Shown in pieces: positions 1 to 8,325 of a stretch of 64,000 bases of DNA (position 1 is its first letter; each line of letters opens with the position of its first letter). A model generated the notes under the pieces. The model was not told the DNA's origin, searched no databases, and saw nothing but the letters and a program-made list of their open reading frames with translations. The stretch is from contig NZ_JAUYNW010000017.1 of assembly GCF_030698145.1 (NCBI RefSeq), forward strand, positions 1 through 64,000. The letters run 5' to 3'. This stretch comes from Phenylobacterium sp. (GTDB taxonomy: Bacteria; Pseudomonadota; Alphaproteobacteria; Caulobacterales; Caulobacteraceae). The translations under genes and the position numbers were made by a program.

Positions 1-1
1 G

Positions 2-409
2 AACACCTCCTATGCCAAGGCCCTGGAGCGGCTCGGGACGGACGACGCCCGGCGCGCTGGCGCCACAGCCCTGATGTATGCGCTCGCCACCAACGCCCTG
101 CTCTTCGGGTTCGCCTGGGCCGGCTACGCGCTGGAGGTGGCGGCGCTCGTATGGCTGCCCCGCATCATCGGCGGGGTCTACATCCGATTCTTCCTGAGCT
201 GGGCGCCGCACCATCCGGCCACGGACCTGGGCCGCTACCGCGACACGCGCGGCTTCCGGAGCCGGCTCGGCAACATCCTGACGATGGGAATGCAGTACCA
301 CATCATCCACCACCTCTATCCGCGCATGCCGCTGATGCGGCATCCGGCGGCGTTCCGCGCGCTGCGGCCCATTCTCGTGGCGCGCGGCTGTCGGCTGGAC
401 GGGATCTAG
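2..409 (+). CDS. Fatty acid desaturase-like protein, 3' part only
   Basis: The reading frame is open from the first bases of the window, so the N-terminus lies outside it. The visible part has a hydrophobic stretch (about residues 25-60 of the fragment) and then the histidine box HIIHH followed by LYPRMP near the C-terminus. That is the third iron-ligand box of membrane di-iron desaturases and hydroxylases. The family introduces double bonds or hydroxyl groups into acyl chains or carotenoids at the membrane. The first two His boxes cannot be seen, so the substrate is not assignable. It is co-directional with nothing downstream, as the next gene is on the opposite strand. Confidence 0.75.
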   Translation, partial: NTSYAKALERLGTDDARRAGATALMYALATNALLFGFAWAGYALEVAALVWLPRIIGGVYIRFFLSWAPHHPATDLGRYRDTRGFRSRLGNILTMGMQYHIIHHLYPRMPLMRHPAAFRALRPILVARGCRLDGI

Positions 410-447
410 CGGCCGATCAGGCCTTCACCGCCGCGACTTGAGCTCGA

Positions 448-1230
448 TCACCACTTCTCCGTCCAAGGCCGCAGCACGACCTCGAACGTCCAGGTCGACC
501 GATGTTGGCGATGGAGCTGCAGATAGGTCTCCGCGATGCGATCCGGGTCGGCCATGTTGTCATCGACCGTCGTGCCCGCCAGCCGGTGGGCGCGGCTGCC
601 ATCTTCCTGCGTCCAGCCAATCGCCGCGTCGATCGGCACGTTTGCGACGTGGATGCCCTGGGGCATCAGCTCCCGCGCCATGCTCTGGGCGAGCCCGGAT
701 TTAGCCTGGCACGCCATGGCGAAGGCCGCGCTGGTCGGGAAGCCTTTGAGCGCCGCGCTTGCGTTGGTGAAGACGATCGTGCCCTTCGCGCCGTTCGCGT
801 TCACGGGATTGTCGCGCATCACGCTCGCGGCCTGCTGGCCGACCAAAAAGGCGCTGAAGGCCGCGTTTCGCAGGGTCTCCAGCGCCATGCCCGGGTCGGC
901 TTCGGTGATTCCCTTGCGGAAGATTCCGGCGACGCGGCCATCTATGTTGTGCACGACCAGCGTCGGAGCCCCAAGGTCTCGAACAACGTCCTGGAACAGG
1001 AGCGCCACGGCGGCTGGGTCGGCGGCGTCGCACCCGTATCGGCGCACCCCATGAGACGCCTCCAAGGCCTCCAGCACAGGCTTGTCCGGATTCCTAGCCG
1101 CGATCGCGACACGCATGTGGTTCTGGGCAAACAGCCGGGCGCAGCTTGCGCTGATGCCGGGGCCGCCCCCAACGATAAGCGCGACGTCGCGTGACGAAGT
1201 CTGGCTGTCCGTGGCGACGGCTTCGGTCAT
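448..1230 (-). CDS. SDR-family oxidoreductase, atypical active site
   Basis: A 260-residue Rossmann protein. The cofactor loop is GGGPGISAS near residue 25, instead of the usual TGxxxGIG. The later HNIDG stands where NNAG is expected, so the fold is SDR. The catalytic YxxxK is not conserved: the Lys in CQAKSG is present, but Ala occupies the Tyr position. This resembles the SDR subgroup with a GxGPG loop and an altered tetrad, so dehydrogenase activity is doubtful. The start at 1230 is preferred to the in-frame ATG at 1260 because AAGGAG lies 8 nt upstream of it. It is divergent from the hydrolase at 1461, and the shared control region holds an operator-like element. Confidence 0.85.
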   Translation of the reverse strand: MTEAVATDSQTSSRDVALIVGGGPGISASCARLFAQNHMRVAIAARNPDKPVLEALEASHGVRRYGCDAADPAAVALLFQDVVRDLGAPTLVVHNIDGRVAGIFRKGITEADPGMALETLRNAAFSAFLVGQQAASVMRDNPVNANGAKGTIVFTNASAALKGFPTSAAFAMACQAKSGLAQSMARELMPQGIHVANVPIDAAIGWTQEDGSRAHRLAGTTVDDNMADPDRIAETYLQLHRQHRSTWTFEVVLRPWTEKW

Positions 1231-1395
1231 GTTACGCGCTCCTTCGTTGTGGGTGATCAAGCAGGTCGCCCCGACAGGGTGGCCTCCCTCGCCTTGCGCC
1301 TCGCTCCAGCCTGGGCGACGCCCTTCGCCTACTGATCGGAGCCGATGACAAGCGCCCGTCGTCCAGAGACTTTGCGCTTGATCTCATATCCAAAA

Positions 1396-1417
1396 CAGCA
1401 TGACGGTTAGCATTCAG
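1396..1417. promoter_or_regulatory. Operator-like element, copy 1 (degenerate)
   Basis: AGCATG, 8 bases, then CATTC. It matches the perfect palindrome at 2395-2416 at 16 of 22 positions with the same 8-base spacer. It lies in the control region between the divergent SDR (start 1230) and hydrolase (start 1461). Proposed binding site of the TetR protein encoded at 4183; this is inference. Confidence 0.45.
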
Positions 1418-1460
1418 ACAATCAAGTCCGACCTAATCTAGGCCAACCCCGGAGCGCCAT

Positions 1461-2339
1461 GTGACCCTCAAGCAACACACCGTCCGCGCCAATGGCCTGG
1501 ACTTTCCGGTCCTTGAGGCGGGCGATGGACCCTTGGTTCTTTGCCTGCATGGTTTTCCCGACCATGCCCGCAGTTGGACGGATCTGATCGAGCGCCTGGC
1601 GAAGGAGGGGTATCGTGCAGTGGCGCCGGCGATGCGCGGCTACTGGCCAGACGGCAGGGCTCCAGACGGCTGCTACCAGTCGTGGGCCACGGGCGGCGAC
1701 GCCGTCGCCTTGATTGAGGCGTTGGGCTCAGAGACTGCAGTCGTGATCGGCCATGACTGGGGCGCTGCGGCCGCCTACGCCGCCGCCAACCTGGCCCCGG
1801 AGCGGATCAACAAGCTCATCACCATGGCGGTGCCTTACGGACCTCAGATCCGGGCAGCGTTCATGCTCGACGGCGATCAGCAGCGACGCAGCTGGTACAT
1901 GTTCTTCTTTCAGACGCCGATGGCCGTCATGGCGGCCGGCGCGAACGACTTCGCCTTCATCGATCGTCTCTGGGCGGAATGGTCACCGGGCTACGTTTTG
2001 CCGGACGCTGATCGCGTCGCACTCAAGGCCATGTTCGCCCACCCGGGCGTCCTGGAAGAGACGCTGGGGTACTATCGGCAGCTCTTCGGCGGCCCTGAGG
2101 TGAAGCCAGAGTGGGCGGAGACAGCGGCCAAGCTTGGCGGCCCGATCTCCATGCCGGCCCTGTACCTGCATGGCCGCAACGACGGCTGCATGGGCGTCGG
2201 ATTGCTCGACGGAATGGAGGACCAGTTTCCTGCGGGACTTCGCAAGGTCGTAATGGAGGATGCGGGTCACTTCCTGCAACTGGAGCAGCCCCAGCGCGTC
2301 GCCGAAGAGATCATCGGCTTCCTCAAGATCGGGATTTAG
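1461..2339 (+). CDS. Alpha/beta hydrolase, epoxide hydrolase-like
   Basis: A 292-residue soluble alpha/beta hydrolase. HGFPDHARSW (about residue 30) supplies the oxyanion HGxP motif, and GHDWGAAAAY (about 97-106) holds an Asp nucleophile, as in epoxide hydrolases and haloalkane dehalogenases. LHGRNDG and AGHFLQLEQP near the end supply the acid and the catalytic His. The family opens epoxides or cleaves carbon-halogen bonds, and an epoxide substrate would fit the P450 nearby. The start is GTG, with GGAG about 7 nt upstream. An ATG two bases earlier is out of frame and runs straight into TGA. Confidence 0.9.
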   Translation: MTLKQHTVRANGLDFPVLEAGDGPLVLCLHGFPDHARSWTDLIERLAKEGYRAVAPAMRGYWPDGRAPDGCYQSWATGGDAVALIEALGSETAVVIGHDWGAAAAYAAANLAPERINKLITMAVPYGPQIRAAFMLDGDQQRRSWYMFFFQTPMAVMAAGANDFAFIDRLWAEWSPGYVLPDADRVALKAMFAHPGVLEETLGYYRQLFGGPEVKPEWAETAAKLGGPISMPALYLHGRNDGCMGVGLLDGMEDQFPAGLRKVVMEDAGHFLQLEQPQRVAEEIIGFLKIGI

Positions 2340-2394
2340 CAGGGCCAGCTCGAAGGGGGCTAACCGACCAACCGGCCGGCACGCGATTGACTTT

Positions 2395-2416
2395 CAGCAT
2401 GTCGATTGACATGCTG
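2395..2416. promoter_or_regulatory. Operator-like palindrome, copy 2 (perfect)
   Basis: CAGCATGTC, gatt, GACATGCTG: perfect 9-base arms, extended to 10 by a flanking T/A pair, with a 4-base centre. The right half contains TTGACA (2406-2411), a consensus -35 hexamer, so a bound protein would block a promoter reading toward the MaoC gene at 2537. Same GCATG-N8-CATGC architecture as the sites at 4105, 4134 and 8212. Confidence 0.6.
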
Positions 2417-2536
2417 ATTAGCAGCCAGTGCTCAGGCGCGTGGTCGGGCGAAGCCTCCGAGGTCGCAAGGCGCCGGCCGGGCCTTCTCGTCTCGGCCCGA
2501 TCGCGTCCCGTTTTCCCGTCGCAAAGGACGTTACCC

Positions 2537-2995
2537 ATGTCTGAAATCACCCTTGACGCCTACAAGGCGATGATCGGCCAGGAGGTGGGCGTCTCGCGCT
2601 GGTTCGAAGTCGGCCAGGACCGCATCGACAAGTTCGCCGACGTCACCGAGGATCATCAATTCATCCATGTGGATCCCGAGCGCGCCAAGGCGACCCCGTT
2701 CGGCGGCACGGTCGCCCACGGTTTCCTGACCTTGTCGCTCCTGGCGCCGATGATGTTCGACGGTCAGCCCCGACTCGCGGGTACCTTGATGGCGGTGAAC
2801 TATGGCTTCGACCGCGTGCGGATGATGTCGCCGGTGCGGGCTGGGAGCCGCGTCCGCGGCCGCTTCGTGCTCAACGAAGTGGTGGATCGCGGGCCGGGCG
2901 AGATCTTGATCAAGAGCCAGGTTACGGTCGAGATTGAGGGAGCCGAAAAGCCGGCGCTCGTCGCCGAGTCGCTTGGCCTCACACGTTTCGCCTGA
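2537..2995 (+). CDS. MaoC-like dehydratase (R-specific enoyl-CoA hydratase type)
   Basis: A 152-residue single hot-dog domain. The hydratase signature is clear: DVTEDHQFIHVDPERA (about residues 35-50), with the catalytic Asp and His five residues apart, followed by PFGGTVAHGFLTLSL. Proteins of this length hydrate trans-2-enoyl-CoA to R-3-hydroxyacyl-CoA, linking beta-oxidation to polyhydroxyalkanoate or other acyl pools. The start ATG at 2537 has AAAGGA about 9 nt upstream. The frame is open further upstream, but nothing there resembles the family. It precedes the nitronate monooxygenase-like gene by 32 bases, probably in one operon. Confidence 0.9.
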   Translation: MSEITLDAYKAMIGQEVGVSRWFEVGQDRIDKFADVTEDHQFIHVDPERAKATPFGGTVAHGFLTLSLLAPMMFDGQPRLAGTLMAVNYGFDRVRMMSPVRAGSRVRGRFVLNEVVDRGPGEILIKSQVTVEIEGAEKPALVAESLGLTRFA

Positions 2996-3027
2996 CCCCC
3001 GTCCCAACACCGAACGGCAGGAATCAC

Positions 3028-4014
3028 ATGAAGACCCGCATCACCGAGCTCCTCGGCATCGAACGGCCGATCATCCAGGGCGGCATGCACTATGTCGGCT
3101 TCGCGGAGCTGGCCGCGGCGGTCGCGAACGCCGGTGGGCTAGGCCTGATCACCTCGCTCACCCAGCCCTCGCCGCAGCATCTGGCCGCCGAGATCCGTAA
3201 ATGCCGGGGCCTGACGGACAAGCCGTTCGGCGTGAATCTCACCTTCCTCCCCTCCGTGACGCCGCCGGACTATCCCGGCTACATCCAGGCGATCATCGAC
3301 GGGGGCGTGAAGATCGTCGAGACGGCCGGGAACAACCCGCAGAAGTGGATGCCTGTCCTGAAGGACAACGGGATCAAGGTGATCCACAAATGCACCTCCG
3401 TACGCCACGCGCTGAAGGCCGAGGCGATCGGCGTGGACGCCCTCAGCATCGACGGCTTCGAATGCGGCGGTCACCCGGGCGAGGACGACGTGCCCAACTT
3501 CATCCTGCTGCCGCGGGCGGCCGACGAGCTGAAGATCCCGTTCGTGGCCTCCGGCGGCATGGCTGACGGCCGCTCGCTGGTGGCGGCGATAGCGATGGGC
3601 GCCGAGGGCATGAACATGGGCACACGCTTCATCGCCACCCAGGAAGCGCCGGTGCATGAGAACGTGAAGCAGGCCCTGGTGGCGGCCAGCGAGCTCGATA
3701 CTCGCCTGATCATGCGCCCGCTGCGCAACACCGAGCGCGTGCTCGTCAACGCAGGCGTCGACCGGCTTCTAGAGAAGGAACGGACCCTGGGCCCGGCGAT
3801 CACCTTCGCCGACATCGCGCCGGAGGTGGCCGGGGTCTACCCGCGGATCATGCTCGGCGGCGAGATGGACGCCGGCGGCTGGAGCTGCGGCATGGTCGCC
3901 GGCCTGATCCACGACGTTCCGACGGTCAAGGAGCTGCTCGACCGCATCATGGATGAGGCCGAGAGCCTGATCCGCCAACGCCTCGCGCGCACTCTGGAAC
4001 CCGTGCCGGCCTGA
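3028..4014 (+). CDS. Nitronate monooxygenase / 2-nitropropane dioxygenase-like flavoprotein
   Basis: A 328-residue TIM-barrel FMN protein of the NMO/NPD family. Visible features are the N-terminal IERPIIQGGM, the central GFECGGHPGED around residue 148 (His as the likely catalytic base) and the phosphate-binding FVASGGMADG followed by MGAEGMNMGTRFIAT. Family members oxidise alkyl nitronates, but many in catabolic clusters act as enoyl reductase-like or unknown FMN enzymes, so the substrate is open. It follows the MaoC gene closely, and the TetR gene and its two operator-like sites lie directly downstream. Confidence 0.9.
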   Translation: MKTRITELLGIERPIIQGGMHYVGFAELAAAVANAGGLGLITSLTQPSPQHLAAEIRKCRGLTDKPFGVNLTFLPSVTPPDYPGYIQAIIDGGVKIVETAGNNPQKWMPVLKDNGIKVIHKCTSVRHALKAEAIGVDALSIDGFECGGHPGEDDVPNFILLPRAADELKIPFVASGGMADGRSLVAAIAMGAEGMNMGTRFIATQEAPVHENVKQALVAASELDTRLIMRPLRNTERVLVNAGVDRLLEKERTLGPAITFADIAPEVAGVYPRIMLGGEMDAGGWSCGMVAGLIHDVPTVKELLDRIMDEAESLIRQRLARTLEPVPA

Positions 4015-4104
4015 GTCCGGTCAAGCTGGCGCGCCCGAGACGGCCCAGGGCGTGGCGCATCCGCGTCTCGCGCTCGGGATCGACGGATTGTCCTGAGGCT
4101 ATTC

Positions 4105-4124
4105 TGCATGTTATGCCTCATGCA
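4105..4124. promoter_or_regulatory. Operator-like palindrome, copy 3
   Basis: TGCATG, 8 bases (ttatgcct), CATGCA: perfect 6-base arms with the spacing of the other copies. It lies about 58 bases before the GTG of the TetR gene, next to copy 4. Two adjacent sites at a TetR gene suggest autoregulation. Confidence 0.55.
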
Positions 4125-4133
4125 TGTGCATTC

Positions 4134-4151
4134 GCATGATGACCGTCATGC
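4134..4151. promoter_or_regulatory. Operator-like palindrome, copy 4
   Basis: GCATG, 8 bases (atgaccgt), CATGC: perfect 5-base arms, and the N8 spacing is conserved. It ends 31 bases before the TetR start codon, where it would overlap the promoter or the early transcript. Confidence 0.55.
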
Positions 4152-4182
4152 AGGTCGTCAAGCATGAGTTGGAGTTGATCGG

Positions 4183-4773
4183 GTGGGCCATTCACGGGCG
4201 GAAAAGGCCGAGAGCCGCGAGCGTATCCTCGACGTCGCGGCGCGACAGATTCGGCAAGGCGGGCTTGATAGCCTGAGCATCGCCGAGATCATGAAGGCGG
4301 CGAACCTGACTCATGGCGGCTTCTACGGCCATTTCCCGTCCCGCACGGCGCTGATCGCCGCGGCCCTCGAGCGGGCGATGGACCGCGGCGAGGCCTCCTT
4401 CGTGGCCGCCAGGACCCCCAACGCGCCCGGAACGGTCAAGTCGATCGTGAACAGATATCTGAGCCCGGCGCATCGCGACGACACCCGCGACGGCTGCGCG
4501 ATCGCGGCCCTGTCGGGCGATGTCGGGCGCGCCGAGGACGACGAAGTCCGCACGCAGATGGCGCGTCGCCTTGAGCAGAGTTTCGAGGACATGGCCAAGG
4601 CGATGGGCGGCGACCCGAAGGCGGAGGCCGCCGCGGTCACGGCGTGGTGCGCCATGGTCGGCGCCATGAGCCTATCGCGGGTGTTCCGCGGCACGGGTCG
4701 TTCCGATGAGATTCTACGCACGGTCCGGCAATCCATCCTCGACCTGGATGCGGCTGTCCGCGACGGCGAGTGA
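4183..4773 (+). CDS. TetR/AcrR family transcriptional regulator
   Basis: 196 residues with an N-terminal TetR helix-turn-helix. RERILDVAARQIRQGG and SIAEIMKAANLTHGGFYGHFPSR (about residues 12-55) form the DNA-binding domain, followed by an all-helical ligand domain. It has a GTG start; the ATG 19 bases upstream hits a stop after four codons. Two copies of the GCATG-N8-CATGC palindrome precede it, and related copies lie before the hydrolase, MaoC and enoyl-CoA hydratase genes, so it probably represses itself and the cluster. The ligand is unknown; an acyl-CoA or lipophilic substrate is likely from context. Confidence 0.92.
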   Translation: MGHSRAEKAESRERILDVAARQIRQGGLDSLSIAEIMKAANLTHGGFYGHFPSRTALIAAALERAMDRGEASFVAARTPNAPGTVKSIVNRYLSPAHRDDTRDGCAIAALSGDVGRAEDDEVRTQMARRLEQSFEDMAKAMGGDPKAEAAAVTAWCAMVGAMSLSRVFRGTGRSDEILRTVRQSILDLDAAVRDGE

Positions 4774-4785
4774 TCCCGGCGCCGC

Positions 4786-5373
4786 TCAGTCGCGGACGAC
4801 GTCGTTTTCCAAGTCGCAGATGAGTTGGGCGGCAGGCGGGACCTCGGCGTCGTGCGACGGGCCGCCGCGCCGCTGAACGAGATCGGCCTGCGGCGCGCGT
4901 CCCTGTCCCCACCACTCCGGGCCGCGCGCCAAGAGCCGCTCGCCGCTAGCCGCGGGCCCGGCCTCAGGGCGTCTCGGAACTCGGGCTTCGTCCTGATCAG
5001 ATAGCCGTGCGATCGCGGACTGAAGCACCGTGATCCCCTTCTCGGCCGCCTCACGGCGCGCCTCGAGGAGCCGGAGCTGCCGCCGGAAAATCGACAGCGC
5101 GTCCGCATGCAGGGCGGCCCTGCCCTCACGCTCATGGAGATCGAGGAGGTGTCCAACCTCGGCCAGGGGCATGCCCACCGCACGGCCCTGCAGGATGAGG
5201 GTGAGCCGAGCCCGGTCCTTCCTGGAATACAGCCTTGTCGTGCCCTGACGATCCGGCGTCAGCAGGCCCAACTCTTCATAGTAGCGCAGCGTGCGGGCGG
5301 AGACTCCGAACTCCCGGCATAGATGGCCTATGCGATAGGTCCTGGACGGCGCGTCGAGCGGCTCGACAGACAT
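4786..5373 (-). CDS. MerR family transcriptional regulator with unusual C-terminus
   Basis: 195 residues. The first 70 form a MerR winged helix: YRIGHLCREFGVSARTLRYYEELGLL, then RLYSRKDRARL. A coiled-coil dimerisation helix runs to about residue 125. It lacks a MerR metal-site Cys pattern and resembles the LiuR-like regulators of acyl-CoA catabolism. Those are usually about 130-140 residues. Here the last 70 residues are Pro/Gly/Arg-rich and unlike the family, which hints at a late frameshift or a novel extension. It is convergent with the TetR gene, and the ferredoxin and P450 genes lie upstream on the same strand. Confidence 0.85.
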   Translation of the reverse strand: MSVEPLDAPSRTYRIGHLCREFGVSARTLRYYEELGLLTPDRQGTTRLYSRKDRARLTLILQGRAVGMPLAEVGHLLDLHEREGRAALHADALSIFRRQLRLLEARREAAEKGITVLQSAIARLSDQDEARVPRRPEAGPAASGERLLARGPEWWGQGRAPQADLVQRRGGPSHDAEVPPAAQLICDLENDVVRD

Positions 5374-5422
5374 TCACGTTCCCCTGTCTTCGATCTGGCC
5401 CACCCCGGCCGGCCCTCGGCGG

Positions 5423-5743
5423 TCAATGCTGTGCTGCCGGCAGGTGGACGACGAGGCCGTCGAGGTCCGCGTGGACCTTGATCTGGCAGGCCAGACGGGA
5501 CGTTTCGAGCACCCCCTCGGCGAACTCCAGCATGGACGCTTCCATCTCGTTGCGGTCGCCCAGGCGCGCGATCCAGTCGGGATGCACGTAGACGTGGCAG
5601 GTGGCGCAGGCGCAAGCGCCGCCGCAGTCGCCGTCGATGCCGGAGATGCCGTGGGCGACCGCGCCTTGCATCAGGCTGACCCCGGGCTGGAGGATGATGC
5701 GGTGCTCTTGCCCGCTGTGTTCGACATAGGTGATGACGGGCAT
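5423..5743 (-). CDS. [2Fe-2S] ferredoxin, adrenodoxin/putidaredoxin type
   Basis: 106 residues with the adrenodoxin-type pattern C-x5-C-x2-C in DCGGACACATCHV (about residues 39-48) and the fourth Cys in LACQI (about 85). Such ferredoxins pass single electrons from a FAD reductase to a class I bacterial P450. It lies 62 bases downstream of the CYP153-like gene on the same strand, so it is very probably that enzyme's redox partner. The matching ferredoxin reductase is not in the window. Confidence 0.93.
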   Translation of the reverse strand: MPVITYVEHSGQEHRIILQPGVSLMQGAVAHGISGIDGDCGGACACATCHVYVHPDWIARLGDRNEMEASMLEFAEGVLETSRLACQIKVHADLDGLVVHLPAAQH

Positions 5744-5805
5744 GTCGGCTTCTCATACGCGTCGCGGCCGAGGCCGGCGCTAGGCTTGGGCGTGGCGGCG
5801 CGGCG

Positions 5806-7068
5806 TCAGACCGGAATGCGGACCGGAAGGTTGAGGTAGCCCTTCACGAAGGAGGCCGGGGTGCGCTCCGGCTCGCCGACAACCTCGATGACGGGGAACC
5901 GCTTGAGGATCTCTTCCCAGATGATCTTCAGCTGGAGTTCCGCCAGCCGGTTGCCGACGCAGCGGTGGATGCCGTAGCCGAACGACATGTGCTGGCGCGG
6001 CCGCTCGCGGTCGATGATGAAGGCGTTCGGGTTGTCGATCACCTCGTCGTCGCGGTTGCCCGAGACGTACCACATGACGACCTTGTCCCCCTTCTTGATC
6101 AGCTTGCCACCGAACTCGATGTCCTCCAGCGCCGTGCGGCGCATGTGGGCGAGCGGCGTCTGCCAGCGGATCGCCTCGGAGACCATCGAGGGGATGAGCG
6201 CGGGGTTGTCCCGCAGTTTCTGGTACTGGTCGGGGTTCTTGCTCAGGGCGTACAGCGAGCCCGAGATGCTGTTGCGAGTGGTGTCGTTGCCGCCCACGAT
6301 CAGGAGGATGAGGTTTCCGAGGTATTCCTCGGGGCTCATGTTCCGGGTGGCCTCGTTGTGGGCCAGCAAGGAGACGAGGTCGCCGGTCGGCGGGGCGTTG
6401 ACGCGCTCGTTCCAGAGTTCGGTGAACGCCCCCAGGCACTCCATGAGAACGGCGAGCTTCTCCTCGTCGTTCTTCAGCGGCATGTCGGGCCCCGGCTCCA
6501 TGGTGGCCATGTCCGACCAATAGGTCAGCTTGCGGCGCTGCTCGAAGGGGAAGTCGAACAGGGTGGCCAGCATCTGGGTGGTCAGCTCGATGGACACACG
6601 ATCGACCCAGTCGAAAGTCTCGCCCCTCGGCAGCTCATCGAGAATTTTGGCGGCCCGCTCGCGGATGATCGGCTCCATCCGCTGCAGGTTGAAGGGCGAC
6701 ACGGCCGGACTGACGACCTTGCGCTGCGCGTCGTGCTTGGGCGGGTCCATGGCGATGAACATCGGCAGGCGCAGCGGCGTGGCCGGATCGACGATGACGA
6801 TCCCGCCGAGCGCGGCTTCCGACGAGAACACCTGGTGATTGGTGTCGACCGCCATGATGTCGTTGTACTTGGTGATCGACCAATAGGGACCGTACTGGCT
6901 CTCGCGACAGTAGTGCACCGGATCCTCGCGCCGCAGCCGCTCGAAGTAGGGCCAGTGGCTATCGGTGCGCCACAGCTCCGGCTGACTGACGTCGATCTCC
7001 GCCAGAGGAGTGGATCGGACGCGATCAGTCGCGGTCTGGGCAACGGCTCCGTCGGCCATGGTCTTCAC
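5806..7068 (-). CDS. Cytochrome P450, CYP153 family (alkane omega-hydroxylase)
   Basis: A 420-residue soluble P450. The I-helix motif is GGNDTTRNS, the K-helix ExxR is in [10 protein letters not shown], and the haem loop [10 protein letters not shown] has its thiolate Cys at about residue 370. The signatures [43 protein letters not shown] and [11 protein letters not shown] are those of CYP153A proteins, which hydroxylate terminal carbons of medium-chain alkanes, alcohols or acids. It is followed by its ferredoxin and divergent from an AraC regulator, an arrangement known for CYP153 operons. The substrate range needs an assay, but the family call is strong. Confidence 0.93.
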   Translation of the reverse strand: MKTMADGAVAQTATDRVRSTPLAEIDVSQPELWRTDSHWPYFERLRREDPVHYCRESQYGPYWSITKYNDIMAVDTNHQVFSSEAALGGIVIVDPATPLRLPMFIAMDPPKHDAQRKVVSPAVSPFNLQRMEPIIRERAAKILDELPRGETFDWVDRVSIELTTQMLATLFDFPFEQRRKLTYWSDMATMEPGPDMPLKNDEEKLAVLMECLGAFTELWNERVNAPPTGDLVSLLAHNEATRNMSPEEYLGNLILLIVGGNDTTRNSISGSLYALSKNPDQYQKLRDNPALIPSMVSEAIRWQTPLAHMRRTALEDIEFGGKLIKKGDKVVMWYVSGNRDDEVIDNPNAFIIDRERPRQHMSFGYGIHRCVGNRLAELQLKIIWEEILKRFPVIEVVGEPERTPASFVKGYLNLPVRIPV

Positions 7069-7101
7069 TCCCTGCCGCCCGCCTTCAGGCGGGTCTGATG
7101 C

Positions 7102-8172
7102 GTGAGGTTAGGTGGCCGGCTCATGATGGGGGATGGCGCCTTGCGCCTACTTCATGGCATTTTGCGCCAGATGGCCGAGGCCCTAGAACAACTGCCGATG
7201 TCCCTGGGCTATTTCCGGCTGGTCCTGCGATGCTTCGGCGACACCCCAGAGCGTCAGGCCGCCATCCTGGCCGGCACCGGCGTGACCGACGAGATGCTGC
7301 GCGATCCGTCCGCCGACATCAGCCTCTTCCAGCAGGTCCGACAAATCGAGAACGTCACCGGCCTGTTCGGGGACGGCTGGGCGCTGCGCGCCCCCGAGAT
7401 GTGGAACGCCTCGTCGCATGGCCCCCTAGGGGTCGCCGGCATCGCCGCGCCCGACATGGCCACGATGATGGATGTGATCACTCAGTTCGGCTTTGTCCGC
7501 GCGCCCTTCTACAGGACGTCGCTGCGGCGCGGCGCGGACTGGAGCCAGGTGGACTACGAGCTGACCGTCGATCTCGACGAGCGCCTTTGGCGACCGATGA
7601 TGGAAATCTCCTTCATGGGAATCCGGGCCGGGATCGCCTCGATGCTGGCCGCGCCGCCTGCGGAGGCGCGTTTCTCCTTCGCCTGCGCCGAGCCGGAGCA
7701 CGCGCCACAGGTCCGCGCCATCCTCGGCGACCACGTGGCCTACGGCGCGCAGCGCAACGCGATCCGTTTTCCCACGGCGTGGCTTGCCCTGCAGTCCCCC
7801 TTCGCCGACGCCACCCTGTACGCCGTCGCGCTCCACGAGCTGCAGGCCGCCAGGGCGCGGCTCACCGCGCCCGTCGGCTTGCGGGGCCGGGTCGAGCGGC
7901 TGCTGAAGTCACTGCCCGCCGGCCGCCTCACCGCGGACGAGGTTGCCCGCCTGACCGGCGTATCGCGACGAACCTTGGTCCGGCGGCTCTCGGAGGCCGG
8001 CGCCGGTTACCGCGAGCTCGTGGACGCCGAACTGCGAGGCCGCGCCGAGCGGCTGCTGCGCGACGGCGACCTGTCCCACGCGCAGATCGCCGAGCAGCTA
8101 GGCTACACCGATCCGTCCAGCTTCAGCCGGGCCTGCCGCCGGTGGTTCCGCGGCCCGATTGCGCCCAGCTGA
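7102..8172 (+). CDS. AraC family regulator, N-terminal arabinose-binding-like domain
   Basis: About 356 residues. A long N-terminal sensory domain (about 30-210) of the type found in OruR/CYP153-linked AraC proteins is followed by a C-terminal AraC helix-turn-helix pair: [23 protein letters not shown] and [25 protein letters not shown]. The start is uncertain: GTG 7102, or ATG 7123 just after a weak AGG-rich stretch. It is divergent from the P450 with only about 33 bases between them, so it probably activates the P450-ferredoxin pair in response to alkane-like substrates. Confidence 0.9.
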   Translation: MRLGGRLMMGDGALRLLHGILRQMAEALEQLPMSLGYFRLVLRCFGDTPERQAAILAGTGVTDEMLRDPSADISLFQQVRQIENVTGLFGDGWALRAPEMWNASSHGPLGVAGIAAPDMATMMDVITQFGFVRAPFYRTSLRRGADWSQVDYELTVDLDERLWRPMMEISFMGIRAGIASMLAAPPAEARFSFACAEPEHAPQVRAILGDHVAYGAQRNAIRFPTAWLALQSPFADATLYAVALHELQAARARLTAPVGLRGRVERLLKSLPAGRLTADEVARLTGVSRRTLVRRLSEAGAGYRELVDAELRGRAERLLRDGDLSHAQIAEQLGYTDPSSFSRACRRWFRGPIAPS

Positions 8173-8211
8173 TCGCGTGGGCCCGCCCTGGCCATCCGGC
8201 CCATTGCATCT

Positions 8212-8229
8212 GGATGATGATTTACATGC
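8212..8229. promoter_or_regulatory. Operator-like element, copy 5
   Basis: GGATG, 8 bases (atgattta), CATGC; one mismatch in the left arm compared with the other copies. It lies just upstream of a promoter-like pair (8233-8262) serving the enoyl-CoA hydratase and thiolase genes, which would join them to the proposed TetR regulon. Confidence 0.45.
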
Positions 8230-8232
8230 AGA

Positions 8233-8262
8233 TTGACCGGGTTCCGTTTTAGGACCTATATG
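8233..8262 (+). promoter_or_regulatory. Sigma70-like promoter
   Basis: TTGACC (8233-8238) and TATATG (8257-8262), separated by 18 bases, 64 bases before the start of the enoyl-CoA hydratase gene. Read by eye only. Confidence 0.35.
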
Positions 8263-8325
8263 CCTTGAGCTCGAGTTGAGGTCCGGCGTGGCCTTGAAAC
8301 GAAACACGCCAGGCAGGAGCGCGCG

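Noticed and set aside
5965-7098. Plus-strand frame of 377 codons over the P450
   Set aside because: It is antisense to a P450 with full signature motifs; its His/Val/Asp-rich composition is typical of GC-rich shadow frames.
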